Shown: positions 25,381-34,780, counted from the stretch's first letter. The stretch is 64,000 bases of DNA from Robertkochia sediminum (GCF_016786255.1 NZ_JADMKT010000062.1:1-64000), one strand, 5' to 3'. Program-made: numbers and translations. Notes: generated from the letters alone by a model not told the origin.

Positions 25381-26655
25381 TTATTTATTTAAGACGAGGG
25401 GCTTTAATACGGTGATCATCAGGCTATCGACATGGCCCTCAAAAGTTTTTTCTATAGTATTTCCATTTCTGGTGAGTCCCTCAAAGGCACCCTGATCTAC
25501 CAGGTCCCAAAGGGCATATTTCGCCTTACCATCTACGGTAAGCAATCCGAAGTGATTTTCTGAACCACCGGGGTTTTGCGCATCCTTCCAGGGCTCGTCA
25601 AAGGCTTCAAAATAAAAGCAGCTTATTCCTTCAGCATCGGTCCACGCCCGAATATATTCATGGTACAGGGCTTGTTTATACTCATCGGTAGCCCTTGAGC
25701 CTTCATCGCCATACAATTCGGTGGTATAACTGGCCCAACCGGTCTCCCCGATATGCACCGGCTTCTGAACGCCGATACTGTCGAGGTAGTCTTTAACGCT
25801 CTCGTATTGCATCCTGGCGTAATCGATTGCGGAAGTCATCGAAATTTCAGCTTGTTCAGCAGCTGTCAGGCTATCTCCATCTGCAATGGCATTATGCCAA
25901 TATTCCGGGGTATAGTGGGTATCGTGAAACGGATAGGTATGCGCCGAAACAAAATCGACGGCCTTGGCAAGCGCTTCCAGGTCTTCCTTGTGATAAGAGG
26001 CATCTCCACCTCCCCAGGAAGCAAAATTATCAGAACTGGTCACCCATAGGTCAGCTGGCAGCTCCCCTTTTTTCTTCAGGTCCTGCACGTAGTTCACATA
26101 CTTGAGGATCACTCCGGGTTCTACCCAATAACTCCAGGCCCAGTGCACCATGGCCTCATTACCAATGGCGATGATCTTTACGATATCCGGATACGTTTTC
26201 GCCAATTCCACAGCGGTGTTCACCTCTTTGGTATTGCGATCTGCATCTTCTCCGGTGTGATCGGGTTCTGACGTCCAGGCATTCTTACAATCGATCCAGG
26301 CTCCGAGCATCACATACATCTCAAAAGATGGATCTTCCTGTTTAAGTTCCTTAATAGCCTTTAGGATATTTCCGGCCTGTGCAAAATGTACGTTATACGT
26401 TCTTAGCAGGTGAATGTCCATAGCCTCCATGATCAGAAGATCTTCCTTGAGCTCTTCCAGGGTAGGCTGAATATCCCTGCTAGTCTGGCGGTAACCTCCA
26501 TAAGATATGGCCCTGAAATCAGGGTTCCCCAGAATGTCAGCCGCAGTTCTATCGGTTACGGTTTCAACATCGGCCTTAGGCTCCTGCTGCTTGCATGAGG
26601 CAAGCAACAGGATTCCCAATAAGGCATATAGTGTATTGGATAGGATTCTTTTCAT
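25381..26655 (-). CDS. GH17 endo-beta-1,3-glucanase lipoprotein
   Basis: A 424-residue lipoprotein with the start at 26655 (MKRILSNTLYALLG... LLASC). A longer frame would overlap the upstream gene. GH17 marks: ISYGGYRQTSRD near the N-terminus, acid/base Glu167 in AIGNEAMVHW, VSAHTYPFHD, and nucleophile Glu304 in PVHIGETGWAS, followed by YFEAFDEPWK. GH17 enzymes cleave or rearrange beta-1,3-glucans such as laminarin. It lies 13 bp after the phosphorylase gene and 4 bp before the GH-A gene. As a lipoprotein it should cut glucan outside the inner membrane, with products taken in by the MFS symporter. Confidence 0.88.
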   Translation of the reverse strand: MKRILSNTLYALLGILLLASCKQQEPKADVETVTDRTAADILGNPDFRAISYGGYRQTSRDIQPTLEELKEDLLIMEAMDIHLLRTYNVHFAQAGNILKAIKELKQEDPSFEMYVMLGAWIDCKNAWTSEPDHTGEDADRNTKEVNTAVELAKTYPDIVKIIAIGNEAMVHWAWSYWVEPGVILKYVNYVQDLKKKGELPADLWVTSSDNFASWGGGDASYHKEDLEALAKAVDFVSAHTYPFHDTHYTPEYWHNAIADGDSLTAAEQAEISMTSAIDYARMQYESVKDYLDSIGVQKPVHIGETGWASYTTELYGDEGSRATDEYKQALYHEYIRAWTDAEGISCFYFEAFDEPWKDAQNPGGSENHFGLLTVDGKAKYALWDLVDQGAFEGLTRNGNTIEKTFEGHVDSLMITVLKPLVLNK

Positions 26656-26668
26656 TCCAACGGATTTA

Positions 26669-29600
26669 TTAAAGGAGTACTTCCAGGGCTTTAACAGCTC
26701 CGGTACGCTCAAATACAGCTGCAGTGGTCTCCTTATCCAACTCCATTCCTGAAAGCTCTTTTACGTCACCGCTGGCAAAGTGAACCTTCACGACACGGCT
26801 ACCGGCTTTCTTATAAACCACCGGCACCTGGCAGCAGGTAAACCCAAGTGAACCGGCCTCCAGTGCGATCGACCGGGTAGCTCCCTCGAGATCTACATAG
26901 TTAAAGGTAGTCCCTTCTGTAAGGAATTCAGCATCTTTTAGCAGTGCAGGATTAAATCCGAGCAATCCGTCTTTTACGTAAACACCAAGCTCTCCGAAAC
27001 GGCTAAGCACATCTTCTTTCACCTGACCGGTCATACCCGGCTGCTGCGCTCCCTTATTACCTGGAGTATGCGAATAAGGATCGGTCGGGAAAGCTCCGTA
27101 ATTTTCCGGTGATTTATCTGCTCCGATACCGTCGTTTACTGCAAAATAGTGTGCTTTGATCTTTTCAACAACGCCTTTATCAAGTTGCTCCTCCACGGCA
27201 CGCTCACTGATCTCGTAAACCGCTAACAACAGTTTAGATACCATGTGCCAGTAGATCGACCCAAGCCCCTCATACCCGAAGAAGGTCCCTGATCTACCGG
27301 TAAAGGCCTTGTGATTAAAAACCTCTTCATAGATCTCAGCCAATAATCCTTCTTCCTTTTGAACAAGCACCTCGTACTTCTCAGGAAGCTCAGCAAGCGC
27401 TTTCTTCAGGAAATTGACATTATTCATATACCCGTTAAAGTGGTATCCGCCGTCTTTATCGGCAGAGATCACCTGATGGTTTCCATCGGCCACCAACTGC
27501 TTGAGCAGCTCAGAGCGCTCTACGCTGTTGGACGGAATGGTATTTTTATGCATAAACCTTGGCAGCTCCTTGTTCGGATAGAGGATATAACTGTTCTGGT
27601 CTTCACGATATAGCTTACTATTTCTTAGGCTATCGAGCACTTCGATACTTTCTGCTACAGAAAGGTATCCTGAACTCAATACAGCTACCTGTCCTTCGAG
27701 CATTTCAGGCAGGTAAGAGATCGCCACCTTATCATCCCCTTTAACGGTCATCAGGTTATAGGCGTGATATAGGTTATCTGCTCTCTTGTTGGCTCTGATC
27801 GAATGTTCCATCCATTCGTTGGCCAGGGCAGCAAACTGTTTAACAGCAGCCAGGTCAAGCGATCTTTTCGCCCCTGAGAATCCGTTCTCATAAACTCCCG
27901 TGCGGTAGGTACTACCGGCTTCACCCAGCAGGTCCATAACGCTCTTTCTGTCGGCATCAGAGATCGCCCCTTCCAACATCCCATTATGGGCTTCGAACGC
28001 TTTAACCACTTTCTGGAAGAAATCGTACAGTTCTTCAGAGATCTCGGTAGAAGATTCTCCATTACGCTCCATAAGGTCTTCCATAAACTTCAGGAATCTT
28101 CTCAGGTAATAGAGGGTAACCATTGACACCCCGTTACCCACCAAAGCGTTATTGGCATCGTTCCACTCCGGACGTTGGGTATTCATCCAGATACCTCCTT
28201 CAGGAATAAAGTTAGACACCTTAGCCAGGACGGTGGCAAGGATCTTCTCCATGAAGTTTACACGATAAATACCGCCCTTTTGATCCTTGATCAGCGCTCC
28301 GTCGGCTCCCATTTCATCACGTGAAGTGCGAATGGCCTTATCTCCCGCCTCATCAAAGTCGATGGTATTTTTAGGGTCTTTAAGGATCTCACTGTATGCT
28401 TTAATGCGGTATGGTACGTTAGCGTACACGAACATATCGCGGTTAAAGTATTGCGCGAGGGTTTTCGGATAGTAATCTTCTGCAAATTCAAGGAATTTAA
28501 GCAGGTAAATGATCTGGTGATCTCCCCAGTATCCAATATACGACCACGGATTGTCCGGCTCGATGGTCTCCCAGTCAAATCCGTCCTTGGTCACACGATA
28601 CGGATTGTACCCGTCAAAGGTCGTAGCGTTGAGGAATTTATGGATCATACCTTCGATAAACTCCGGGTACGAATGCGCCAGCGCCTCCCAGTTCTGGAAG
28701 ATGTCACGCCAGTTCCCCTGGTAATCCAGGATCTTGGAACCGTCAATTTCGTTACGGGTATTGATCGAGAACTTGTTCCAAGGCCTACTTGGGTCTCCGT
28801 GTCGACGGCTAAACTTCAACGGAAGGTACTCGAGGCACAGACGTTTAAAGTCCATGTCTTCTGTCTCTGCAGCCATCATTGAGACCGCCTTAAGGTCGAA
28901 TACTTCAGGCATCGCCTCAAGGGCTGCTTTATTCGCAGCGTATACCGCTTTATTGGCTTTCTTGATATAAGGTAGGAAGTCGGATTTTTCGATCTGATAA
29001 TTATGATCAAAAATACCACCCCTCATAATGTTGAACATGGTATTGGCAAAGTGACGGGTAATACGACGCTTATCGGCAGTAGCCTGTAATCCGTCGGCAG
29101 CACCAACCAGTGCAACCAGTTCTTCTGAACCGGCCTCTACATCTTCGAGGATCACTTTGTGAAGCTCCCTATTCTCTTTGATCTCAGCTTTAAGGCTTAC
29201 GATATCAGACACCGATTTATTCACATCGGCGATAATGCTCCATTCTTTATTTGCTCCCGGTTCCAGGGTTACGGCTGCGTTTAGCATATAGGCGCCTTTC
29301 TCGGCACGCATATCCACTTCTGTTTCGATATCGGCTCCCTGTCTGAAAGCGTCTATCTGAAGGGAAGTAAGTAAGTACTTAGGATTCTCAAGACCGTGCG
29401 ACCAAACAATATTAGAACGAAGGGCCTCACTAGGCTCTGCCTTATCAACAATGATCGCGCTCAGGCTGTAGATCCCTAATCCGGTATCGGTCTCGAGTTC
29501 ACATTTTTTATAAGCGTCAACCAGGTTACTGCTGGCATTTTGCAACGCATCTTCAACCCCGTAAGGTAGGAGATTCTGCAATCCGTCAAGCAAACGCACT

Positions 29601-30133
29601 TCGGCAGCCGCCTTCCCGGTATTGCTAAGGGTGGCCTTACGAATAAAGCCATACTGCGTGCTGGAATTCCACTCGTAGCGGAAGCTCAGCTCCAGGTCAT
29701 GGTTGATCTCTTCAAAGATCACCTTATTCCCATATGCGTTCTTGTAGAGGTTATTCGTTGTTTTATAAATTCCCTTTTGTCTGATCGAAAAAGGCTCCCA
29801 AAGTTGGGTCTTCCCGTTCTTCTTTACCAAGAAAACAGACTTGCTACCGGTGATCTCTGCCGATTCTGTGATCTTATCGTCTGTATAATATGGAAAGAGG
29901 GCGAAGTTACTATTCTTTCTACCAGCTGTTAAACCTCCGTTACTGGAGATAAACATCCAGTGGTTGGAGTTACTCACGATACTCATAAAAAAAGGCCTCA
30001 TGTTATCCACATGGGCGATCTTAAAATAGGTCTCGTTATTAATGTCCACTTCTTCTAATTGCACATTTGATCTCCCGAATGAAGCGGGCTTATCTCCCAG
30101 AAAAATTGTCTCAGATCGACTCGATTGACTCAT
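26669..30133 (-). CDS. Beta-glucan phosphorylase (GH94/GH149/GH161-like)
   Basis: A 1154-residue cytoplasmic protein, without signal peptide. The N-terminal ~330 residues are beta-sandwich-rich (NSNHWMFISSNGGLTAGRKN). From about 340 an (alpha/alpha)6 barrel begins; NWRDIFQNWEAL places Asp477 where GH94 relatives have the catalytic acid (x-R-D-x-x-Q). NPWSYIGYWGDHQIIYLL, FIPEGGIWMNTQRPEWNDANNAL and GSTYRTGVYENGFSG are further large blocks. The size (over 1100) fits the beta-1,3-glucan phosphorylase families GH149 and GH161 better than GH94 cellobiose phosphorylases (~800). The expected reaction is phosphorolysis of beta-1,3-gluco-oligosaccharides to glucose-1-phosphate. It is the first gene of the operon. 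The family choice needs a profile search. Confidence 0.72.
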   Translation of the reverse strand: MSQSSRSETIFLGDKPASFGRSNVQLEEVDINNETYFKIAHVDNMRPFFMSIVSNSNHWMFISSNGGLTAGRKNSNFALFPYYTDDKITESAEITGSKSVFLVKKNGKTQLWEPFSIRQKGIYKTTNNLYKNAYGNKVIFEEINHDLELSFRYEWNSSTQYGFIRKATLSNTGKAAAEVRLLDGLQNLLPYGVEDALQNASSNLVDAYKKCELETDTGLGIYSLSAIIVDKAEPSEALRSNIVWSHGLENPKYLLTSLQIDAFRQGADIETEVDMRAEKGAYMLNAAVTLEPGANKEWSIIADVNKSVSDIVSLKAEIKENRELHKVILEDVEAGSEELVALVGAADGLQATADKRRITRHFANTMFNIMRGGIFDHNYQIEKSDFLPYIKKANKAVYAANKAALEAMPEVFDLKAVSMMAAETEDMDFKRLCLEYLPLKFSRRHGDPSRPWNKFSINTRNEIDGSKILDYQGNWRDIFQNWEALAHSYPEFIEGMIHKFLNATTFDGYNPYRVTKDGFDWETIEPDNPWSYIGYWGDHQIIYLLKFLEFAEDYYPKTLAQYFNRDMFVYANVPYRIKAYSEILKDPKNTIDFDEAGDKAIRTSRDEMGADGALIKDQKGGIYRVNFMEKILATVLAKVSNFIPEGGIWMNTQRPEWNDANNALVGNGVSMVTLYYLRRFLKFMEDLMERNGESSTEISEELYDFFQKVVKAFEAHNGMLEGAISDADRKSVMDLLGEAGSTYRTGVYENGFSGAKRSLDLAAVKQFAALANEWMEHSIRANKRADNLYHAYNLMTVKGDDKVAISYLPEMLEGQVAVLSSGYLSVAESIEVLDSLRNSKLYREDQNSYILYPNKELPRFMHKNTIPSNSVERSELLKQLVADGNHQVISADKDGGYHFNGYMNNVNFLKKALAELPEKYEVLVQKEEGLLAEIYEEVFNHKAFTGRSGTFFGYEGLGSIYWHMVSKLLLAVYEISERAVEEQLDKGVVEKIKAHYFAVNDGIGADKSPENYGAFPTDPYSHTPGNKGAQQPGMTGQVKEDVLSRFGELGVYVKDGLLGFNPALLKDAEFLTEGTTFNYVDLEGATRSIALEAGSLGFTCCQVPVVYKKAGSRVVKVHFASGDVKELSGMELDKETTAAVFERTGAVKALEVLL

Positions 30134-30764
30134 AGAAAATTTATATATGTTTTTTTATCTCTTCAGGGCCATTTTCACACCTTTACAAGGCCTGAAAACA
30201 ACCGTAAAAGCTCGCAAATGGGTCTACCCCAATTTTAAGTCCGAAATTTAACTATTATTTCACGAAAATAAGACCGCATAACTCATAAAAAGATTCAAAG
30301 ATTTTTAGTAAATGGCACTTTCCCGAGAAAAAAACACAACATCAGGAAATGACTGACGGTATTGCCTTACAATTAGACAGTTACATATTTTAAACGCGTG
30401 AAAAATGACGTAAAACGGTCCTGATATCCGGGAATACAGTAGCTGTAAAAAGAAATAAAATCATGTGCTTTTACCTCACCTTACTGCTAAAGCACCTGTT
30501 AAGCGAAAAAAAAGATGCCATGTACATTAAAAAATACCACAACAATGGTATCAATCCACCTCAACATTGGGCTTTTATGTAAAGAGATAAGAAACAGCTG
30601 AAAGCTGCACCTTTTAGTCACTCTGGCTTTACTCCGGGCCTCCAGAGTTTTATGTTGAATATCAATACCTTAACGAAAACACCTATTTTAGAAACGTAAC
30701 ATTTGTTACAGCACACTTTTGGCTACCATTGTACTTTTACACCATAATACAAACAAGGAATCAT
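30134..30764. promoter_or_regulatory. Divergent control region, glucan operon / thioredoxin
   Basis: A 630-bp gene-free region between divergent genes. Near the operon start an interrupted inverted repeat TTCAGGGCC...GGCCTGAA (30162-30170/30189-30196) could be an operator or a leader stem. I found no convincing -33/-7 pair for the minus strand. No regulator gene is adjacent. Elsewhere the region is AT-rich and featureless to me, apart from the thioredoxin promoter listed separately. Confidence 0.4.
30696..30731 (+). promoter_or_regulatory. Promoter of the thioredoxin gene with palindrome
   Basis: Bacteroidota-type boxes: -33 TTTG (30702-30705) and -7 TACCATTG (30724-30731, one mismatch to TAnnTTTG), 18 bp apart. 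GTAACATTTGTTAC (30696-30709) is a 14-bp palindrome covering the -33 box, a good place for a regulator. Confidence 0.5.
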
Positions 30765-31127
30765 ATGCCTACAGTAAAACTTACAACAGCGCAGTTTAAA
30801 GAAGACATCTTCGATTATACAAAAGAGAGAGAATGGAACTATAAGGGAGATAAACCTGCTATTATCGACTTTTATGCCGATTGGTGCGGACCGTGTAAAA
30901 TGGTGGCTCCGATCCTGGAAGAACTTGCCGATGAGAATCCTGATATTATCATCTACAAGGTCGATACCGAAGTAGAGCAGGAGCTTTCGCAGGTATTTCA
31001 GATCAGAAGTATTCCAAGCATCCTGTTCATCCCGATGGACAAGCAACCTATGATGCAGGCAGGAGCCCTTCCAAAGCATGCGCTACAGGAGGTCATAGAC
31101 AAAGAACTATTAAGCACGGTTGCTTAA
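30765..31127 (+). CDS. Thioredoxin
   Basis: A 120-residue cytoplasmic thioredoxin. The start at 30765 (MPTVKLTTAQF) follows an appropriate promoter. The track of open codons goes 12 further upstream, through the -7 box, so it is not used. Active site Cys41-Gly-Pro-Cys44 sits in FYADWCGPCKM, the cis-Pro in IRSIPSILF, and the C-terminal helix ends the domain. It reduces disulfides in cytoplasmic proteins with NADPH via thioredoxin reductase. A few residues (KEDIFDYTKEREWNYKGDKP) are an extended N-terminal helix typical of Flavobacteriaceae copies. A perfect terminator follows 23 bp after the stop. Confidence 0.92.
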   Translation: MPTVKLTTAQFKEDIFDYTKEREWNYKGDKPAIIDFYADWCGPCKMVAPILEELADENPDIIIYKVDTEVEQELSQVFQIRSIPSILFIPMDKQPMMQAGALPKHALQEVIDKELLSTVA

Positions 31128-31150
31128 TACTTGATCATTTTGAACGAAAA

Positions 31151-31179
31151 AACCGGATCCTATGATCCGGTTTTTTTCT
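31151..31179 (+). terminator. Terminator after thioredoxin
   Basis: AACCGGATC (31151-31159) pairs perfectly with GATCCGGTT (31164-31172), followed by T-run. Confidence 0.85.
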
Positions 31180-31230
31180 TCCTAAAAGCGGGAGGGTATA
31201 CCAGATAATCCTCCTCAAAACCTACACATG

Positions 31231-32502
31231 CTAATAGGATAGTTTATTGAGCTGGCAACGCACCTTCTTACCTCGTACGGCAGGTGTATTGGGTTTATCG
31301 GCGCATTCGCACAATCGTGTACCTCCATAATCGTTAAAGATCTCATGCGCATCACTTCGCGCCCATACCGATACCAGGGCCATCTTTTCAGGATCTTCCA
31401 CACAACTGCCATCCACATCAAAGGCGTGAATGGTATTCTCATAAAAATACACCAGGTTATTCTTGGTATTGGATCCGCTTGACCATTGGCGGAACTCATT
31501 CTGCATACCCGCATCGAATTCCACGATCCATTCGTCTTCGGTTTGTCCCACGGTCTTTACCTGTTTATTGATATCGCGTGCTGCAAAGGTCTTGAACTGG
31601 TCCGGGCATGCCGGCGTGGTCATGGTATAATACATCTCAGAAATCGAATGGTTGTGGTACGGATACAGGCTGTTGACCATTTGAACAGTCATCCCTACTT
31701 CAGCCCCTACTTTATGTCCGCCGATCTCATCGATACGCAGGAGACCCCAATGTCCGAGGATCTCTCCGTATGCGTAGCCCCCACGCACCTCCATAAAGTT
31801 GCGCTTGTTGCGTTCGCTGTCTTCTGCATACATCGGGAACCAACCTACCGATGCCCATAGATTGGGCAGGGAGCGCGCACTAACATCATAAGGGAAGTTA
31901 GGCGGGGTCACCACCTGCTCTCCGGTAACGATATCATAGAAATTATCGGTAAGCACCTTACCATAGGCCTTTACCGAGTCGTTGGTGACCTTGGTATCGA
32001 AGAACTCCTCAAAGGTGGTGCGCTTCATCCATTTGGCTACCGGAGATTGCTCCTCAAGCTTTCCTCCGGGACTGTAAAGCCAATCTACTTCTTTTCTGGC
32101 CGCAAAGCATTTTTTTGCAGCTTCCTGATTGTAGAGGATCTGGTAGATCTGTTTCACCAACAATTGCATATCGCGACGGTCCATGATACACATTCTTTTA
32201 ACCCCTCCCAGGGTTTCGAACACCGCTACATCAGACTGGCGGCATCCGCCTTCTTCAGGATTCTTGGTCAGGGCCTCCGCCAGACCACGCAGGTACAGCA
32301 TAGACTCTTCCCAAAGAATATCGATATACTTTTGTTCGGCCTTGGAGTACTTCACCTCTTTTTCAAGGCATTTACAATCTACATCCACCACATCTTCCTT
32401 AGCGATAAAATCGGGCAGCACCAGGTCATCCTGTGCATGCCCCAGGGATCCGAGCAGCATAAAGCAGCTGCAAATAATCATACTTAATACGTTAACTCTC
32501 AT
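31231..32502 (-). CDS. Exported cupin resembling DddY-type DMSP lyase
   Basis: A 423-residue protein with the start at 32502 giving a signal peptide (GSLGHAQ), so it is periplasmic. The first ~200 residues are helical and Cys-containing (DVDCKCLEKEV, EGGCRQSD, MCIMDRRD). The last ~200 form a cupin with metal motif YPYHNHSISEMYY: His283, His285, Glu289 and Tyr291. A later His lies in NTIHAFD, and the domain ends ALVSVWARSDAHE. Signal peptide, ~400 residues, helical N-domain and HxHxxxExY cupin match DddY, the periplasmic DMSP lyase that makes acrylate and dimethyl sulfide. I infer the activity from motif and layout only; it could be a non-lyase cupin. The porin-like gene starts this two-gene unit 23 bp upstream. 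Confidence 0.5.
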   Translation of the reverse strand: MRVNVLSMIICSCFMLLGSLGHAQDDLVLPDFIAKEDVVDVDCKCLEKEVKYSKAEQKYIDILWEESMLYLRGLAEALTKNPEEGGCRQSDVAVFETLGGVKRMCIMDRRDMQLLVKQIYQILYNQEAAKKCFAARKEVDWLYSPGGKLEEQSPVAKWMKRTTFEEFFDTKVTNDSVKAYGKVLTDNFYDIVTGEQVVTPPNFPYDVSARSLPNLWASVGWFPMYAEDSERNKRNFMEVRGGYAYGEILGHWGLLRIDEIGGHKVGAEVGMTVQMVNSLYPYHNHSISEMYYTMTTPACPDQFKTFAARDINKQVKTVGQTEDEWIVEFDAGMQNEFRQWSSGSNTKNNLVYFYENTIHAFDVDGSCVEDPEKMALVSVWARSDAHEIFNDYGGTRLCECADKPNTPAVRGKKVRCQLNKLSY

Positions 32503-32525
32503 ATCAACTTCTTTGTTTTTGTTAT

Positions 32526-33746
32526 TTAGAAATACCACTGTACAGACAAATTACCCCTAAGCTCCCATTTATCAGGATTCACCGAACCGGCACCGGGACC
32601 ACTATTGTCAAAATTATCATTCATCCACCAGGCGTTCTGTCCGAAGAGCATATCGAACCAGATATAGAATGGCCCTGCCTGCAAGACTGCTCCCGGATTG
32701 ATCATCCTGGAATCATGGAAGGTGTCTTCATCCTTGATCACGGTGCTGTATTCCATATACACATTGAGCTTATCGAAAAGCCACCATTCAATATCCCAGA
32801 ACCTACGCACATTCGCAACATAGGTGGTCGCCTTTGACGCCACCAGACGTGTATCGGAGAAGAACCCCATAAGCACGGTGCGATCGTCTACGCTATCGGG
32901 ATTATTAGGATCGTATTCATATCGGGTGGCCTGAAAATTAAAGTTCCAGTCGTTGTAGTTCCCCACATAGTGAAAAGCAGCTGCCCAATGGTTCCCGTTT
33001 CCGTCCTTTAATGGATTACGAATCTGCCCCCACTGGCCTGACACTCCGAATTCCGTTGTTTTCGTAGTGCCGTAGCCAAAGACTTTGGCATATCGCAAAT
33101 TCACCTGGTGGCGTTCAAAATTCTGCTGGTCACCAGAAACCACAAGATCGGGGGCCCAGCGATTGGTGGCTGTTGGATCGTTGTACTCTTCATTCCGGAA
33201 ATAAGCCGCGTGAAAATGATTCCCTTTATTTTTATAGATATATTGAAATCCGGTATCGTGATCTCCCTCAAGGCCATGATAGTAGTTCAAGGAATACCAA
33301 AAGCTGGAAGAAACGGAAGGCAGGGCACCAAAAGGCGCTTGGGAGATCCCGTATAACAACTCGTGATTTTCATTGAATTGTATCCCTACCCACATATGTT
33401 GCATGGCAAACATATAACTCCACCATCGTGCCTGAGCCGAAAACTTCAATTTAGCGCCTTCCCCTTTTTTCATGCCGTGTTCCCCTGAGACCGACAACCT
33501 GAACTGATCGAAATACGAACCTCTGCGGTTGGCGCTGTTATCCTGTTCCCAATCCTGAAACGAAGACCGAAGCCAAATGGCGCCCCCAACTTTAAATGAG
33601 GTATATGGTGTAACATCGATACCGATATTCTGACCAGGAGATTTTTCATCGGGTTTCAAAATATTGCGCTCCTGGGCGAAACTATATTGCATAATAAAGA
33701 GGACACCTAGTACGATACAGGTCCTTAGAAGGGTTTTAAAAAACAT
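32526..33746 (-). CDS. Outer-membrane porin-like beta-barrel protein
   Basis: A 406-residue protein with a signal peptide (MQYSFAQ) and alternating aromatic/polar strands throughout (KLKFSAQARWWSYMFAMQHMW, WNFNFQATRYEY), ending in NLSVQWYF with the C-terminal Phe of outer-membrane barrels. It is about 16 strands long by length. It is not a TonB-dependent or SusC protein (no plug, no TonB box). Similar carbohydrate- or acid-type porins import small solutes. It is first in a two-gene unit with the DddY-like cupin, 23 bp apart, so it could admit that enzyme's substrate to the periplasm. It is tail-free of any regulator. Confidence 0.75.
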   Translation of the reverse strand: MFFKTLLRTCIVLGVLFIMQYSFAQERNILKPDEKSPGQNIGIDVTPYTSFKVGGAIWLRSSFQDWEQDNSANRRGSYFDQFRLSVSGEHGMKKGEGAKLKFSAQARWWSYMFAMQHMWVGIQFNENHELLYGISQAPFGALPSVSSSFWYSLNYYHGLEGDHDTGFQYIYKNKGNHFHAAYFRNEEYNDPTATNRWAPDLVVSGDQQNFERHQVNLRYAKVFGYGTTKTTEFGVSGQWGQIRNPLKDGNGNHWAAAFHYVGNYNDWNFNFQATRYEYDPNNPDSVDDRTVLMGFFSDTRLVASKATTYVANVRRFWDIEWWLFDKLNVYMEYSTVIKDEDTFHDSRMINPGAVLQAGPFYIWFDMLFGQNAWWMNDNFDNSGPGAGSVNPDKWELRGNLSVQWYF

Positions 33747-34000
33747 TTTGTTGGCTGATTTTTAATGAGTTACGAAATTATTAAAAAGATCACACCCCAT
33801 GACCGCATTCCGACATAATGCCCTATTTATCAGATAACAAAGAATGTAGAATAGCAGGTAAAGTAGTACAGAAAATCACTTATTCACCTAAATCATTACA
33901 TGCAAAAAGTCTTACAGGGGATACGAATGGCGTTTTATCGATAAGCGGAATTCCAACAATAATATTTCCTTATTTTTAAGAGATATATCTGCCTGAAAAC

Positions 34001-34756
34001 ATGGTTTTTATGAAAAATACAAGACGGAAATTCAACTTCAAAACCGATAAAATACTCCTGCTGTACATGCTTTGTTTGCTGCTTTGCCCTCTGGGGGTCT
34101 ATGCTCAGAACCAACAAGATGATCCGGGAGATCCTCCTATGGTTGCTAAAGGCCGTTTTTACACCAACCTGGCTTTTTCGCTGGATCAGCGAAACGCCAA
34201 AAATGAGGATCAGCTGCTGCGCGAGGTCATCGACCAGGACAAACTCAACTTTCGGATATCAAGTGCCGCGGGATATGCGCTGAAAGATAATTTCACGATC
34301 GGCCTGGGCCTTAGCTACGGAAGGCTGCAGGAAGACATCACCTTTATCAATGAAGACGATCAGGAACAGACCAATTGCAGCCTGGGACATGACGTCTCCT
34401 TTATACCCAACATCCGGCAGTATGTGCCGGTGAACAAAAGCTTCCAAATATTCGTGCAAGCCGATTTCCGATTCTCCATAGGGGAAGAGCTCACCCGGAA
34501 ATTTCTCCCGAATGAGATCGAAAAAATAGAAGGTAATTTTATTGAAACGCGACTGGGAGTAACACCGGGGGCAGTTTTATTCTTTAACCGCAACTGGGCA
34601 TTTGAAACCTCTGTAGGCCTGGTCGGACTTTCTTCGAAGTGGTCTGAAGAGACTGTTAATAATGATGAAGCGAACAGAGCCCGGATCACCGAAAACAATA
34701 TCGACCTTAAAGTAAACCTGCTCTCCCTTAACCTCGGGGTGGCCTATTATTTTTAA
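34001..34756 (+). CDS. Outer-membrane beta-barrel protein
   Basis: A 251-residue protein with a signal peptide ending VYAQ. The mature part is an eight-stranded-like OMP barrel: FYTNLAFSLDQ, FRISSAAGYALKDNFTIGLGLSYG, AVLFFNRNWAFETSVGLVG, and the last strand LLSLNLGVAYYF ending in Phe. Starts at either ATG (34001 or 34010) are possible; the second is the tighter fit to a signal peptide. It is followed after 24 bp by a PCMD lipoprotein gene, probably an operon. Confidence 0.78.
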   Translation: MVFMKNTRRKFNFKTDKILLLYMLCLLLCPLGVYAQNQQDDPGDPPMVAKGRFYTNLAFSLDQRNAKNEDQLLREVIDQDKLNFRISSAAGYALKDNFTIGLGLSYGRLQEDITFINEDDQEQTNCSLGHDVSFIPNIRQYVPVNKSFQIFVQADFRFSIGEELTRKFLPNEIEKIEGNFIETRLGVTPGAVLFFNRNWAFETSVGLVGLSSKWSEETVNNDEANRARITENNIDLKVNLLSLNLGVAYYF

Positions 34757-34780
34757 TCATCAAGCATAACGCCTATAGTC

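Noticed and set aside
32526-33746. SusC/TonB-dependent receptor
   Set aside because: It is too short (406 residues) and lacks a plug domain and TonB box.
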